The notes beneath the pieces are model-generated. The model made no database searches. It was not told the origin of the DNA and saw only the letters and a list, made by a program, of their open reading frames with translations. Below are positions 1 through 11,547 of a DNA stretch of 64,000 bases, one piece after another. The position numbers were made by a program, and so were the translations under genes. This stretch comes from Xenopus tropicalis (Eukaryota; Chordata; Amphibia; Anura; Pipidae): the NCBI RefSeq assembly GCF_000004195.4, contig NC_030677.2:45881142-45945141 (forward strand). The letters run 5' to 3'. Every line of letters starts with the position of its first letter. The stretch's first letter is position 1.

Positions 1-2426
1 AGAATTCTTTTTTTTAATCTGCCTTGTCCTGCTGAGCAGCCATAAAACCTTATTAGGCACATACGATTGAGCCCCTGTCTACTGCATCTGAAATGCAGGC
101 ACAGATAAAATAGTGCGACCGCATTAATGAAATGCTTAACGCTACAGATATACTTCAACAGCAGAGGGTAAAATGCACAGGGGACCTCAAAATTTAATGC
201 GATGCAAACGGGTCAATATTTTATACATTTCTGTCCTGTTTCAATTTCTTTTTTTTCAAGCGGTCCCCTTTGGTTTCATAGGTTAAACCAAGCTATTATA
301 CATGAATTATGTGTAACACACAGCAGGTGCAGGCAGTATGTGCTAGTTCCTATAAGGCAATCTTTATGGGTTAGTTACCTCAGCTGCCCATTCTCCCAGA
401 CTGACTCCTCTTGAAATGTCTGTGTCCCCTAATATGAAATCTACCCAACTGCACACCCCATTCATTACTGCTGTATATTAAATCCCTAAAATAAAATGGG
501 ATATACTTTGGTCAGGAGCTCCAGTGATCCTGTGTATTCTAGTTATAAAAGGAAACTAGATTAAGAGCAGCCCTCTTGTTGTACTATAACTGCAACTCCC
601 ACAATCCTCTGCCACTCACTAATAGCTGGCTAGGGATGATGGTGGTGTTAGTTTAAACTCCTTTACCTGCTATAGCCAAACCAAGAATGTGCTCCAATTA
701 ACCTTAGGGGCCATCCAATTACAATGTTATTATTAAATCTTGAAAGTAACCACTAATATTGTAATTGCAGGCTGTGTATTTCATCAGGGTGACTGAACAA
801 AATAAAGAAGAGGGGAAAAGAGAGGTTCTGAACAAAGGGAAAGAAGAACTTAATTACAAAGAGATTAGAAATTATTGTTACAGCTGGACTAAAATTTAAG
901 TTATACAGTACAGATAATGGGTAGAACAAATAACATTTCTAAAAAAGGTTTACCATTATATGAATAATTTTGTTTCTGTAAAAAGCAAAGATTTTTTCGA
1001 TTTTTTTTTATAAATCTAGATATCAAGGAGTTAAAAACAGATGACGAAGTGCTGTTCACAGTGCAGCATGTGTGTGTTGACCCTGAAAATTCTTTGCACA
1101 GGGCCAATACACATACTGCATTGCAATAAGAGCATATATAAATGTATGGAAGGAAGGGTGTATGCACTGGACACAGGATTTGATTCTAGATACAATAAGA
1201 TTTTCATGTGGGTAAATATTTCATATAAGCAAATTAGATGTTGCATTTAATTGGTATTTGGCTAAATCTTTGTTTTTGCTTTTGTAGAGTACAAAACCAG
1301 TCACCCACATAAGGAGGAGTTCAGACTGAGATGTTTGGCCATCAATAGGGATGTGCTCCCAGGCTGAATTCCGGCAAATTGATATATTCAGTACAGGCAA
1401 CGTGGGAGCCTCAGACAGCACTTACCCAGGGACAACAACAAGTCACCACTGGACTAACTTTAAGGTTTACATTTCTATTTAAACAGATTTTTGTTCTTCT
1501 AATGTCAGCTACACACTCGTGACCCCCTCCCTACCCAAGGTAAGCATGGGTGGCATTCGGTATGCTGTCACAACAATGGAGGGCAGAAGCACAAGAATTC
1601 TGACAGGAAGGGCACTGAAGGAAAGAACCAAAGCTGCTATATACGGAAACTAATTAGTACAATATTTTGCACTGCACAGTACCATTATTATTTTTAATCT
1701 AGGCTTCCTACTACTATAATTAAGTAATTATTCATCATGTTCTGCCGATAATGCATATTCTGTGTGCTTCATATTTATATGGATCCAGGACACAGCAAAC
1801 AAATCAGATAACAATATTGAATTTCATCATAGATGAGGCCACTTATTTTCTTCTTGACCCCAAAACAGCAAGCAGATTTATCTTCTATATCCGTTAATAA
1901 GGAGGTATCCCAACTTTAGCCCTTTTTCGCTGAATAGATAAGCAACCCCTTTTACAAGGTTTGGTAATGGAAATAAAATACCAGCCACCATGAGTGTTGA
2001 CTTTGACATCTTGACAGCGCTTTCTGAAATAGCTCCTTTTTATTGCTGCAGGTAAAACCTACTTTCATCTAAATTTCTAAAGGATGACCCAGTGTCAACA
2101 GGTCTTAAACTGAACCCTCCCAAGGGACTAGATCAACCTTGAGTATATTTGTATATAAGCAGCATAATGCTTCAGAGACTACTCTATCTCATGCAATTAA
2201 TCCCAATTTGTCTGAAGCCCTCCCTCCAACCAAAAACAAAAGAGACATGTGTTCTGATGCTTGTCTCTATACTCACTCAATTCCGGTCATGTATAAGATA
2301 TTGTTGCAATTAATTGAGCAGTTTTCTGATTTGGCTAAAGCAGTCTTATTGTTGGTTGGCACATATATTTTTAAGGTGTCAATTTGTAATGCTCATATGG
2401 AGTTATGCAATAAAAGGCACTACATT
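1..2426. other. Non-coding stretch, no supported gene
   Basis: AT-rich sequence without a convincing open frame. Around 570-650 there is a short relic (ACTGCAACTCCCACAATCC) resembling the end of frog MITEs that carry 'actacaactcccagcat'-like termini. Nothing else is recognisable. Confidence 0.5.
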
Positions 2427-2533
2427 TGCCCAGGAGCAGTAACCCATAGCTACCAATCAGCAGGTAGAATTTCCTGGTCACCTGTTTAAAAGCAAACATC
2501 TGATTGGGTGCCATGTGTTACTGCTCCTGAGCA
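2427..2533. mobile_element. Short palindromic MITE (107 bp)
   Basis: The two ends form inverted repeats of about 34 bp: GCCCAGGAGCAGTAAC at the left and GTTACTGCTCCTGAGC at the right, continuing inward to CCAATCAG and CTGATTGG. The interior (ACCTGTTTAAAAGCAAAC) belongs to a family I recognise as common in Xenopus. It has no coding capacity. A related fragment lies at 16594-16640 and the 'cccatagcaaccaatcag' core recurs inside the nested element at 11775-11856. No clear target-site duplication is visible. Confidence 0.7.
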
Positions 2534-3912
2534 TATGGGGTATAGGATGCAAAAGGATGTTCTATAATCTAACATGTTCTTGTATAATAAGAATTGTAAC
2601 TCTAAATAAGTTATATATTAGTATAACGTATAGAAGAACTATGTAATGTATGAGGCATCACAAAAATATTTTTTTTGTAATAAATGGCTTTTGCTATACT
2701 TTTTTTTAAGCTTAAAAAAACTAGGAACACAATTACAATTTTACTAAACAGTACAAATACAAAATGACACAAACTCCAGTTGGAATCTGCTCATAATTAG
2801 AGATGTGAGATCATTTATTATACTAGAAAGAATAAGCAACACAGAAAGGAAGACAGTAGCTCTTTATACACATTCTATAGTGGTTCCGAAACTGTAGGGC
2901 TCAGATCTGTAGTTACACCCAAAACCAATTATTGTGTGCGCTGGTATGCCTACTTGCTCTCCTAGACACGCCTGAAAGCCTAGCTTTAAGGTAAAGTAGG
3001 GCAATATTATATCTTAGATATTTTTGAAGCTATGACCTAATGGCCAATACACCAATATTATCCCATACTTATAATCTTGGTATGGCCTAAAGGGGCCATG
3101 ACCAAAAGTTGGACCTCCAAGGGAGATCTGAACTAAAAAAGTCCACTGCTATAAACCATCCTGACCCCAGTAAGAGGAGTGAGGCTAAAATATTCTACCA
3201 TCATCTTCCCATAGTGACTCAAGGAGAAGGTGTGTACATAACAGCAAAGACTTTTTGCTTATATGCTAAGACAGAGATGTTGCAGACAGCATCTTACAAC
3301 CTTATTCCTGTATCTATAACAAATAATGTATAAGCCCAAATAAAATGCACAATATGGGAATCTGTAGAAAAAAATAAAATTATGTATTGCTGAAAAAAGG
3401 TGCCACAAAGGGGAAAAATGTAAACCTCTAGAGAATGGATTAGATTAATGGCATTGCATTTTTAGATCTTGGATACAAGTAACTGGAGACATAGTTTGTC
3501 ATAACTACTGTCATTCACATCTAAAAATATATGCCACATTATATGTACCTGTAGCACAAATGTTATTTCCACATTAAAGGCACAGCTGAATAGGAAAATG
3601 AACAGTTTTCTTAAGCAACACAAGCTGCCTAACACTTTTGACATTTCACAATGGATTAATGAATTCAGTCACTACCAGTTATTAAACTGGCACGGCCGCG
3701 CTTATGGGTGAAATGCCACGGCCGAGTTAAATATTGATTTTTAGATGCTCATAACGTGTGATAGGAGCAAAACATGCATCTGACGTAGGAATGCTGAGAA
3801 AATGTAGGATTCCAAAAAACTGAAACCTTGGACGTTTTCAACGTTAATTTTTTAAAAAAAAAGCATACACCATGGTGGAGGCAAATTGCATTTGGAAAAG
3901 GCACAGAATTGA
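2534..3912. other. Non-coding stretch with a short duplicated CpG-rich word
   Basis: No supported gene. The only oddity is CACGGCCG repeated in direct orientation at 3691-3698 and 3717-3724, within otherwise AT-rich DNA. Confidence 0.4.
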
Positions 3913-3913
3913 G

Positions 3914-4194
3914 GGCCTCATTTACATCTGCAAGTGCTGTGGGCGTGTAACACCACTATTATTAAGGGAACTTGCTTCAAAATGCACTACTTGCACTCGA
4001 TGCCACTCAGTCCCTCCTGCCCTCTGTTCCCAATAAGGTGCTGCTACTGACGCAGGGGAACCCTGGAGCTTCTGACCAGTCTCCTAACTATTGTGTCCAC
4101 AATGACTTTGGAATTATGGGAATTAATTGCGAGAAAAACACAAGGCTATTGCAAGTGTACTTTGCTCACTGAATTTGCGGATGTAAATGAGGCC
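3914..4194. mobile_element. MITE with GGCCTCATTTACATC terminal inverted repeats (281 bp)
   Basis: The left end reads GGCCTCATTTACATCTGCAA and the right end is its inverted copy (TTGCGGATGTAAATGAGGCC), one mismatch in 20 bp. There is no transposase, and the open frame that can be drawn inside it is an artefact of the element. The interior is moderately GC-rich compared with its flanks. The superfamily is not certain because no target duplication is obvious. Confidence 0.7.
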
Positions 4195-6250
4195 TTTAAA
4201 GTTTGGTAAAGTTTAGAACCCCTAAATGTCTATACATTTACTAAATTCAACATATTGGCATAAAATGCTGGAAAACATTGATTTTCATTCATGTGGCAAC
4301 TAAAGACAAATCTGTTCCTTTCAACTAATAAGTAAGCAATACCCACATGTATTTATTATATGCAGTAGCTTAAACAGTAGAACAATGGAGTTCATTTAGC
4401 TTCTTCAGATCTTTTTTACTCCCAGCTTGCCCTGCACTAGACACTGTGAAAAAGGTGAAAGAGTCAACTGTAGCATTCCACTGACGGAGCTAAGACACAT
4501 CTGGTCTGTTTGTCATCTGTGCATTCCCTCATGAACCATGGAACTTTGTAGCTGAATGTTATAGAACAGTTCCTGGGCTGTCACTGCATGGCAAGTGTAT
4601 GGGGGCAGCATCATGTAGCCTGAAAAATAACGATACACCCAAACTAATTCAGAATCAATGATTTAGCTAAACATATTAATCAACAAATCTACAAGTAACT
4701 TAACATATGACTAGATCAGGACTTTATAGTTGTAACCCCTCATAATGGTATCCGGTACATTTAATATTAATCACTTACACATAAAAGTAAATAAAGAGTC
4801 TGGGAGAACATATCACAAACTGACTGTTATAAGTTATTTCAAGACTGATTAGTTTAGGAAATGTTATCAACATACCAGCATACTTTTATGATTTTCTCTG
4901 GTTCTCTTGGAGTGGAATCTCCAGTACATTATCTTTAAGCATAGAAAGCTAGAATTATTTATACCATTATTATGTTAGTTACCGACTCCTCTGCTCTACT
5001 CTTGTCTTGGTCATCTAATAAGCTGCACTCATGCTACAATCTACTGCAACATTTTCATGAAACGTACTATATAAATACTGACAGTCTTATAAACCAAGGA
5101 ACCGTTCATTTATTCGGATAGCTTGTATAATGTAGGATGGCACTGGCATTACTCTTTCAGACTTCTGTACAGACACAGAAAAACAGACATTGCCACAGGA
5201 GGCCAAAATATGAATAATGAAACCCTCTCCCCCACAATGAGTAAATTAAGTTAAGGGGGACTAGTTAAGGGGGGACTCCACAGGACATGCAGGAGATTGA
5301 GGAATAGGAATTGTGCTGTGGGAGACTGTCAGCATCTCAGAAGATCACACAGCTAAAGTTAACACTACTGAGTTCTACCAACTCCTCAAGACTGCTACTA
5401 ACAGACTAGATGACAGAGAAGTACAACAGGAATTCTTGGCCTGCCACAACAAAATACAGGTCAGCACCTGGAGCTTGCAGAACCCTTCTCACTCCTTGGA
5501 AGAAGTTCAGGTTGCTCTTCTATCTAGCCCAGCTCTTGCTTATTGAGTGATTAATCAGGATTTAGTCTATCATTTGGTAGTCTTCATTCAACAGATGCCT
5601 ATTCCCTGAACTCTACTAAGGTCTAATTTTATACCATGACTCTCTTTTCCTGTGCCTTTCCACACCACCCGTAACAGTAAATTAGGGATTAGAAAATCTT
5701 AACCCTTAAATATAAGCCCTTATTTGTTTATACATGTTTCTTACAAAAACTGCATGACACTTGCCGAAAAGAAAGAACATTATAGTTTCCCGTCCAGAAG
5801 GAAAAGCTAAAAAGGGGAAGATCCCAGGAAAACTGGGATGTATGGGAACCCTACACGGATGGACACATAAACACACATGAACATGGGACTCCTTATCTAT
5901 TAGAAGCAACAGGAAAGTCTGCTTCATCATCAAAGATAGAGAACAAAGAACTGCCCCAAAAATAATTCACTATTAGTAATACCAAACAGACACAACAAAA
6001 CACTGCATTATAAGTTTTCTACAGACAATATAATGGCAACATTAAGAATATGGTTAAATAAACCTGGGCAATTAAATAGTAAATGCCAGCAAGAGATGGG
6101 TTTCTTATTGTGCAAAAATAATTACTTATAGTAGGTAATGGCTACTATGCATGGATCATGCATCATCATTTTCATTGGCAGAAAATAAAGGCTAACATAA
6201 CATTGTGAGAAAGAAGCACTCAAACTGCGGACAGGACGTCCTATTCTTAC
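4195..6250. other. Non-coding stretch, probably intron or downstream sequence
   Basis: No supported gene. A short direct duplication (GTTAAGGGGGACT-like) lies around 5250-5280. A plus-strand open frame at 5313-5546 has no splice or start support and is not called. If the minus-strand exon at 6251-6460 is real, this is the intron that follows it. Confidence 0.4.
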
Positions 6251-6460
6251 CATAACATGGGACACACTCTGAGAGAGCTGCAGGATGCACCAAACATGTG
6301 CTGGCACTGAATTCGTCATCAGTGTCAGAGTCTTGAATTGGTCGGCTACCACTAGTGCTTAGTAACCACTTCGAGTTGTCATGGAGATGGGGTGATGGAG
6401 AAGGGGAATGTAACTGTTCAATAACTGATGGACTAGATGTTGTTGATGGCATGGGAGAAC
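6251..6460 (-). CDS. Probable internal coding exon of an unidentified gene (210 bp, phase 1/1)
   Basis: Read on the minus strand, a T-rich tract ending TTTTCATTCTCAG abuts position 6460 and a consensus donor (ATG/GTAAGAATAG) follows 6251. The 210 bp between them are open: two bases of a split glycine codon, 69 full codons, then one base of the next, so the exon is symmetric phase 1-1 and could be skipped without shifting frame. The peptide is rich in Ser (16 of 69) and Pro (9), has an SPSPSP run at residues 18-23, a KWLL patch at 30-33, an acidic DSDTDDE stretch at 43-49 and three Cys near the end. This is what a disordered linker or cytoplasmic tail looks like; no domain or catalytic motif is present. 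I do not recognise the protein. No partner exon can be named with certainty, although the candidate at 32415-32457 matches in phase. Paired splice sites plus biased composition support a real exon; chance occurrence is not excluded. Confidence 0.55.
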
Positions 6461-6942
6461 CTGAGAATGAAAATAAACATTTTTGTAAAACAAAAATAAA
6501 TCTTTTTTTTTTTTTGGAATGGATGAAACGGGCAAACATAAAATAAATTCCTTAGTCAAACAAAAAAATGAAATTGATGCTCAATAATATATTTCTAATC
6601 ACATTTTTGTTTAAAACCTTTTCTATTTAGCAACAGTTATCAGAAATTATAATAGCAATCCCCTCCCTATCAATGTAAAACTGCATGGAATGCTATGTCA
6701 TTTACTTTTGTAGTCCTATGACAGATATATCCAGTGCAAGCAGCATATTTCCCTCTTGCTACCTAGCAAGCAAATAAGATTTACAGGAGAATGTGATGTT
6801 GCCTGTAGGTGGAGCACCATGTCTAACAAACGGCTCGCGAGGCCAAGGGTCGTTCAAAAAAAAGAAAAAAGACAGGCCCAAACTGAGTAAATGTTAAAGG
6901 CAATAACTGTTTATTCTACATTAATGCTAAAGCACTGGTAAG

Positions 6943-6948
<6 letters not shown>

Positions 6949-6978
<30 letters not shown>
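6949..6978. repeat. (TA)n microsatellite, 30 bp
   Basis: Uninterrupted alternating T and A over 15 dinucleotide units. Its length is probably polymorphic. Confidence 0.95.
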
Positions 6979-6983
<5 letters not shown>

Positions 6984-7230
6984 CATGTACTTTTATTTAG
7001 ACAAATTATAGACTAAGCGTGTGTGCTCCCAAAGGCATTAAACCTTAATGGTTCTTATTTATACAATAATTTGTTTCGCCCATAAGCACAGCGATGTGTG
7101 TTTGAATATATTTTTCAATATTGAAAGCTGAGCAGAAAATAAATCAGCACTTGTTCAGTCAGACAGCTCAATAACAAAAACAAAAAATCAAACAGCGGGA
7201 ATCAATCTGAATTTGGAAATTACACACAGC

Positions 7231-7254
7231 ATATATATAAATATATATATATAT
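7231..7254. repeat. Imperfect (TA)n microsatellite
   Basis: An AT dinucleotide run broken once by AA, 24 bp long. Confidence 0.9.
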
Positions 7255-7784
7255 GAGACAGAGTTTCCATAGCATCACAGGAAGATTCACTTTACGCTGG
7301 CAGAATATATCAATTTTACAGCTCATTATAGGCCATCACCGAGAGGCAGGTGTAAATACTTCTATGGTGTAGAACAATTTATCACAAGTTTACATTGGAT
7401 TAAATGCTAGTATGTTCTCAAAATATTATCCTAGGTGACAATTCATCACTGGTTTTTCCATAGGATAAAATGGTAAGTCTTCCTCAGTGGATCAGAATCT
7501 ATTACAGCTCAGCACAAATTTTCTCTAGAGCTCAAAGCGTAGTGCTTACTAGATTTATGAAAGATAGGATTATACCAATAACTGGACGGTAATTCTTGCT
7601 TTGTATATTGTATTGCATTTAAACATACAGCATATTTACATGAGGTAAAAAGAGAAAGAACATTTGCCATGGTACCATGCTTCTGTGATTTATCATGTCT
7701 AAATAGGAATATAAAGGCTGCGGGTATCCTGATCCATCTCCAGCACAAGCCCAAGAAATATAAGAAGCATGAACATTTTTACTG

Positions 7785-8134
7785 AAAATGGTGGTAAAGT
7801 TAACTTTACAATTGGTCTTAATTTTTACTTTTTTACTTTTTATAGTTTTTGAAATATTTTTCTTCCTCTGTGAGACTACAATTTTAATACTTTCATTTAA
7901 CTTTTTTTCTATTCAGGACCTCTCCTATTCATATACCAGTCTCTTATCAAAATCATGCCTGGTTGTTGGGGTAATTGGGACCCTAGCAACCAGGTGGCTG
8001 CTTAAATTCCAAACTGGAGAGCTGCTACATAAAAAGCTAAAACATTCAAAAACCACAAATAATAACAAAGGAAGACCAACAGCAACTTGTCTCAGAATAT
8101 AACAGTAAAAGTTAATTTAAGGTGAACAACCCAA
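7785..8134. mobile_element. Degenerate foldback MITE of a common Xenopus family
   Basis: I recognise the body of a frog repeat: CTCTCCTATTCATATACC, GGGTAATTGGGACCCTAGC, AACTGGAGAGCTGCT, AACCACAAATAATAA and TTAATTTAAGGTGAACAACC occur in the expected order. The last corresponds to the usual right terminus (gtgaacaacccctttaa), decayed here, and the left arm (GGTAAAGTTAACTTTAC) is its inverted counterpart in worse condition. Such elements are non-autonomous and duplicate TTAA; the TTAA is not preserved. A 104-codon open frame crossing it is spurious. Confidence 0.7.
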
Positions 8135-8254
8135 AGAAGCTGTTTAGGGAGTGTAGGACAATGGCATTTGTGGCAATAACAACCTCTGGCAAAAAATCCC
8201 CCATAAATCACCATATCCAGTTTACCAAACCATGATCATTTCTGTAACTGCATA

Positions 8255-8312
8255 TTTTATATATATTATGGCCTAATATTATGGCCTAATTTTATATATA
8301 TTATGACCTAAT
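8255..8312. repeat. Local direct duplication of a 22-bp AT-rich unit
   Basis: TTTATATATATTATGGCCTAAT at about 8256-8277 recurs at 8291-8312 with one substitution (GACC for GGCC), with a 13-bp partial copy between them. Probably slippage. Confidence 0.8.
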
Positions 8313-9920
8313 ATAAACTGGTTACTTAGGTCTAGTAATAAGATTTATCACCTAGTCATGCCAAATCTATCCCTTTTTCTACTACCACTTGGAGAGTGGT
8401 GGCATGTAAATGCAACTAAATTGTCTAATAGGGAATAGGGAGTCTAGTTGGGAAACAATACTCAAAGGAAATAATTCCTATAAGCTATTCATTAGTGTTG
8501 TCTTTTGCAACAGAAATAGTCTGGCGCCAAAAAAAATTCCACAATTTATAGCAGAACCTGGAGTTGGCTTTAATTGATGGCAAAAAAATTGCTCTAAATT
8601 CCCCCAAAATTGCTGCTGACATTAGCTCTTACACTTGTATAAATAATGCCAGCTATTGCAAGACAAATGATTCCCCAGTATAATGAACAACTTCCTGGAA
8701 CTACCTATGAACAAGATGGCTTTTCAGAGCCCTGAAAACAACATGTGTAAGAGGCTTTACAGCAGTCAAATATCCCATGATGCATAGCTGTGTACATTTT
8801 AGGGGACTCCAAGCGGCTACATTATTTTTACCCTTAGCAGAGTTCTGTTACACAGAATGCTTACTCCCAACTCTTCTTTTTTTATTCTTATTTTTATTGT
8901 TTATGTAAAAGGAAGCAGTTTATTCCCCCTTTTCCTTTTTACTGTTATTCACTGACATATCTAGAAAGTATTTATTTGCCACAGTCACAATAATTCACTT
9001 TCAGCATACTTCAATTTCAGCAGAGGTAAAATGTCCCAGATACAGAAAATTCTCTTCAGTCTTTCTTTCATTTCTTATCTCTTATTCTGTCCACTCCCTT
9101 ATAATACTCTCAGGCACTCGCTGTGTTTTCTTAACCTTACATGTCCGACACGAGCCGAACAAAAGGAAACATTCACAGCCACATATGTTTCCACTTTATC
9201 ATTTATTTATTGTGCGCTAATGAACAGACTGAGGATTACTCAGACTTCTAGGATAAAAATAATCAGATGAAGCCAGCACGGGCAGATTGCAAAGATATAC
9301 TCTTTCCTTATCAGACACCAGTGGCTGGGGCTTTACCTACAAAAATATTTACTTTGAAAATGATTTGAATTTATTGTAAGCTCCCTATGACTGCTCACTA
9401 TACTGCTCAAATATTCAGGCTCTACCATGGGCCACCAACTTGCAATGTATGTGCACTGCTATGGAACCATAAATTCATGCTTTAGGACAGAGAATTTTAC
9501 AAAATCAGAAAGCAGAAGGTAAAGAGATATATATGCCTGTAATCTTGGGCAGATTTAGGGAGACTTAGCCTCCCAACAAAGATCAACTGCTATATATTTC
9601 TAAATGTCTCCTCTCTGCCACTGACAAGCCTTGCATTGAATTAATCATCTGTTCTGATGATGTGTTCTCATGTGTTCTGATGGCTGTTCTTAAACAAGTA
9701 CCTGCCCCATCTACTAACTGTCAATATGTTGTAGGCATGCATGACTAGAATGGCATCAGTATTCCTGACACATTGGGCACTGAGCAGGCCTATCTAGGAC
9801 AGCAGCTAAAAAATCACCACAAATCTTAGACCCTTGTTTAGTGCTTTGGGCTCTTCTACAGACACACCCCATTGTCAGTGAAACTATGTTTTAAAGGCTT
9901 AATACTTGCTGCCTCATCTG
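8313..9920. other. Non-coding stretch, no supported gene
   Basis: AT-rich, without splice-supported open frames or recognised repeats. A short TGTTCTGATG-type near-tandem repeat lies around 9648-9690. Confidence 0.4.
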
Positions 9921-10020
9921 AATTACATAGTTACATAGTAAGTTGGGTTGAAAAAAGACATACGTCCATCACATTCAACCATAATGCCTATATATAACCT
10001 GCCTGAATTGTGTTGCAATC
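9921..10020. repeat. Fragment of an interspersed frog repeat
   Basis: ATTACATAGTTACATAGTAA followed by GTTGGGTTGAAAAAAGACA and ACGTCCATCACATTCAACC matches, from memory, the start of a very common Xenopus interspersed repeat that normally continues for several hundred bases. Here it fades after about 100 bp. I cannot assign its class without a library search. Confidence 0.6.
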
Positions 10021-10599
10021 TAGGTCCTAGGTAGCAGCCAGTTAACCAAAAGCTAATGGCTTTGTACCATATGAAGGAATAACGTAATGGTCACTGGGTG
10101 AATTTAATCTCTGCACCACTCAAGCTGTTGTTTTTCACATAGAACATAACACACACACAGCACTATTATGTTAATATAACCCACCGCTGTGTCAGTCTTT
10201 CTTATGCAATAAAGCTTACACCCCTGTGCCAGATGCATCCTTGGCAGCAAATATTGCAAACCATAACAATCAGATGACAAAGAAAGTCTGGTATAAAAAA
10301 AAACCTGCTGTAGCATTCTGCAAATGTGTGTCCATTATGGTTATATTTCATTTCATAGTACAGCTCTTGTGCAGCTGAAAGCTAAAGGGCACATCATCTA
10401 TATGCAGTTATCACTAGACTTGATCACAATGCTGGTTGCCAACAGTGAGTCTGTTCCTGTTTGTGCGCAAGGAAAAATGTCATGTCATAAGTTAAAAGGT
10501 AGTACTTTTTTTCATCTAACACACCCAGAACTAAATTCAGCATCACTTTGGCTCATGCTTTTAATTATAAATCCATTTTCTACTATAGACCCCCCATTT

Positions 10600-11100
10600 G
10601 CTACTCAACCTGTAAAGCTTGGCAGTGGCATTTATCTCTCGGCTGGATATTGCAGCCTTATGCAGTCAACCTGTGGCGACAGTTATCTCTTAATTAAAAC
10701 TCGACATGCAAATAGCACTATTGAAAAGTGCTCTTGCACAGCCATTACAAAGCATAACAATTTATAACGGAGCAATTCTGTTCCTTCCTATGGCTAAAAT
10801 ACTAAAAGAACCCATTGTGGCTGACGTAAAGAATTCCGTAAGGCACTGTGCAGCTGGCCAATTCTTTATTAATACAAATAAAACAATGGGATACTGGCAA
10901 ATCTTTCCAAAGGGGATGTAACTTACATTAAACTAATGGTGAATTGTGTTTCCTTTGCTGGAGAAGAGTCTTCGGAATCCATTCATCTAATTACATATGA
11001 AGATCTATGCAAAGGAATTATGCATGAGATTGGGAGTACTCCTGCAGAGAAGGCCCTGATCCATAAACTGGAAATAACTAGGCACGCTTAAGAGTGTGCG
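10600..11100. promoter_or_regulatory. Candidate conserved regulatory block
   Basis: A repeat-free stretch with a cluster of transcription-factor words: TTAATTAA at 10690-10697, a perfect octamer ATGCAAAT at 10706-10713 (POU type), GATA-type TTATCTC words at about 10631 and 10683, and TTATGCATGAGATTGG near 11018. Base composition and word density resemble deeply conserved vertebrate non-coding elements. Conservation itself cannot be seen from one sequence, so this is inference. Two overlapping plus-strand open frames that cover part of it (10324-10921) are not supported as genes. Confidence 0.3.
10927..10982 (-). CDS. Candidate first coding exon, phase 2 (18 codons)
   Basis: On the minus strand ATG at 10982 opens 18 codons (MDSEDSSPAKETQFTISL) and meets a donor, TTTAAT/GTAAGTTACA. 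The peptide is hydrophilic and acidic at its start, as many N-termini are, and ends in phase 2, as does the candidate at 17926-17984, so these two could share a downstream exon but not the phase-1 exon at 6251-6460. The segment is embedded in the regulatory-looking block 10600-11100. It is unrecognised and may be fortuitous. Confidence 0.15.
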
Positions 11101-11547
11101 CTCTCTGCCACAGCCTTTGGGCTGAAGAAAAATCAAATCAGCAGAACCTTTAGCTGTCTGGAGTTATGGGAGTTGTACTTTAAAAGCCTGAGGGCCATTA
11201 ACTGGGCATAACTCATGTCATTATATTAGACAAAGAAGTATATTTCCAGGCCAGGAGGCTTCCTTAATCTTTGTTAAAATACTGGGCTTATTCTAGTACA
11301 GACAATAAAACACAGGTGTATGAAGGAAGAAGACATACTGGGACTATACATTAGTTGCCTATAGTTGCTACTTTGTGGTTACTGGCGGCTTATTGGTAAG
11401 GGTACAAAGTGTTTGTCTGCCAGGTAGCCATTTCTGTGGCTCTGGTAAACTGGAAGACTGTGACAGAACTGCTTTCTGAATCAAGATTTACATTTCTTGG
11501 CACCATCCATCTCACCATGCCTTCTTAGATACCTAGTTTGTAACACT

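Noticed and set aside
3972..4172. 66-codon plus-strand open frame
   Set aside because: It is the interior of the MITE at 3914-4194.
5313..5546. Plus-strand frame with a soluble-protein-like composition, followed by an internal CAG/GTCAGC
   Set aside because: No acceptor with a pyrimidine tract upstream, weak donor, unrecognised; not enough to call an exon.
7788..8102. 104-codon plus-strand open frame
   Set aside because: It lies entirely inside the degenerate MITE at 7785-8134.
10324..10921. Overlapping plus-strand open frames of 147 and 71 codons, superficially like a broken gene
   Set aside because: No splice signals, no recognisable domain, and the region's word content fits a regulatory element better. 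Frames of about 150 codons are expected as the longest by chance in 64 kb on six frames.
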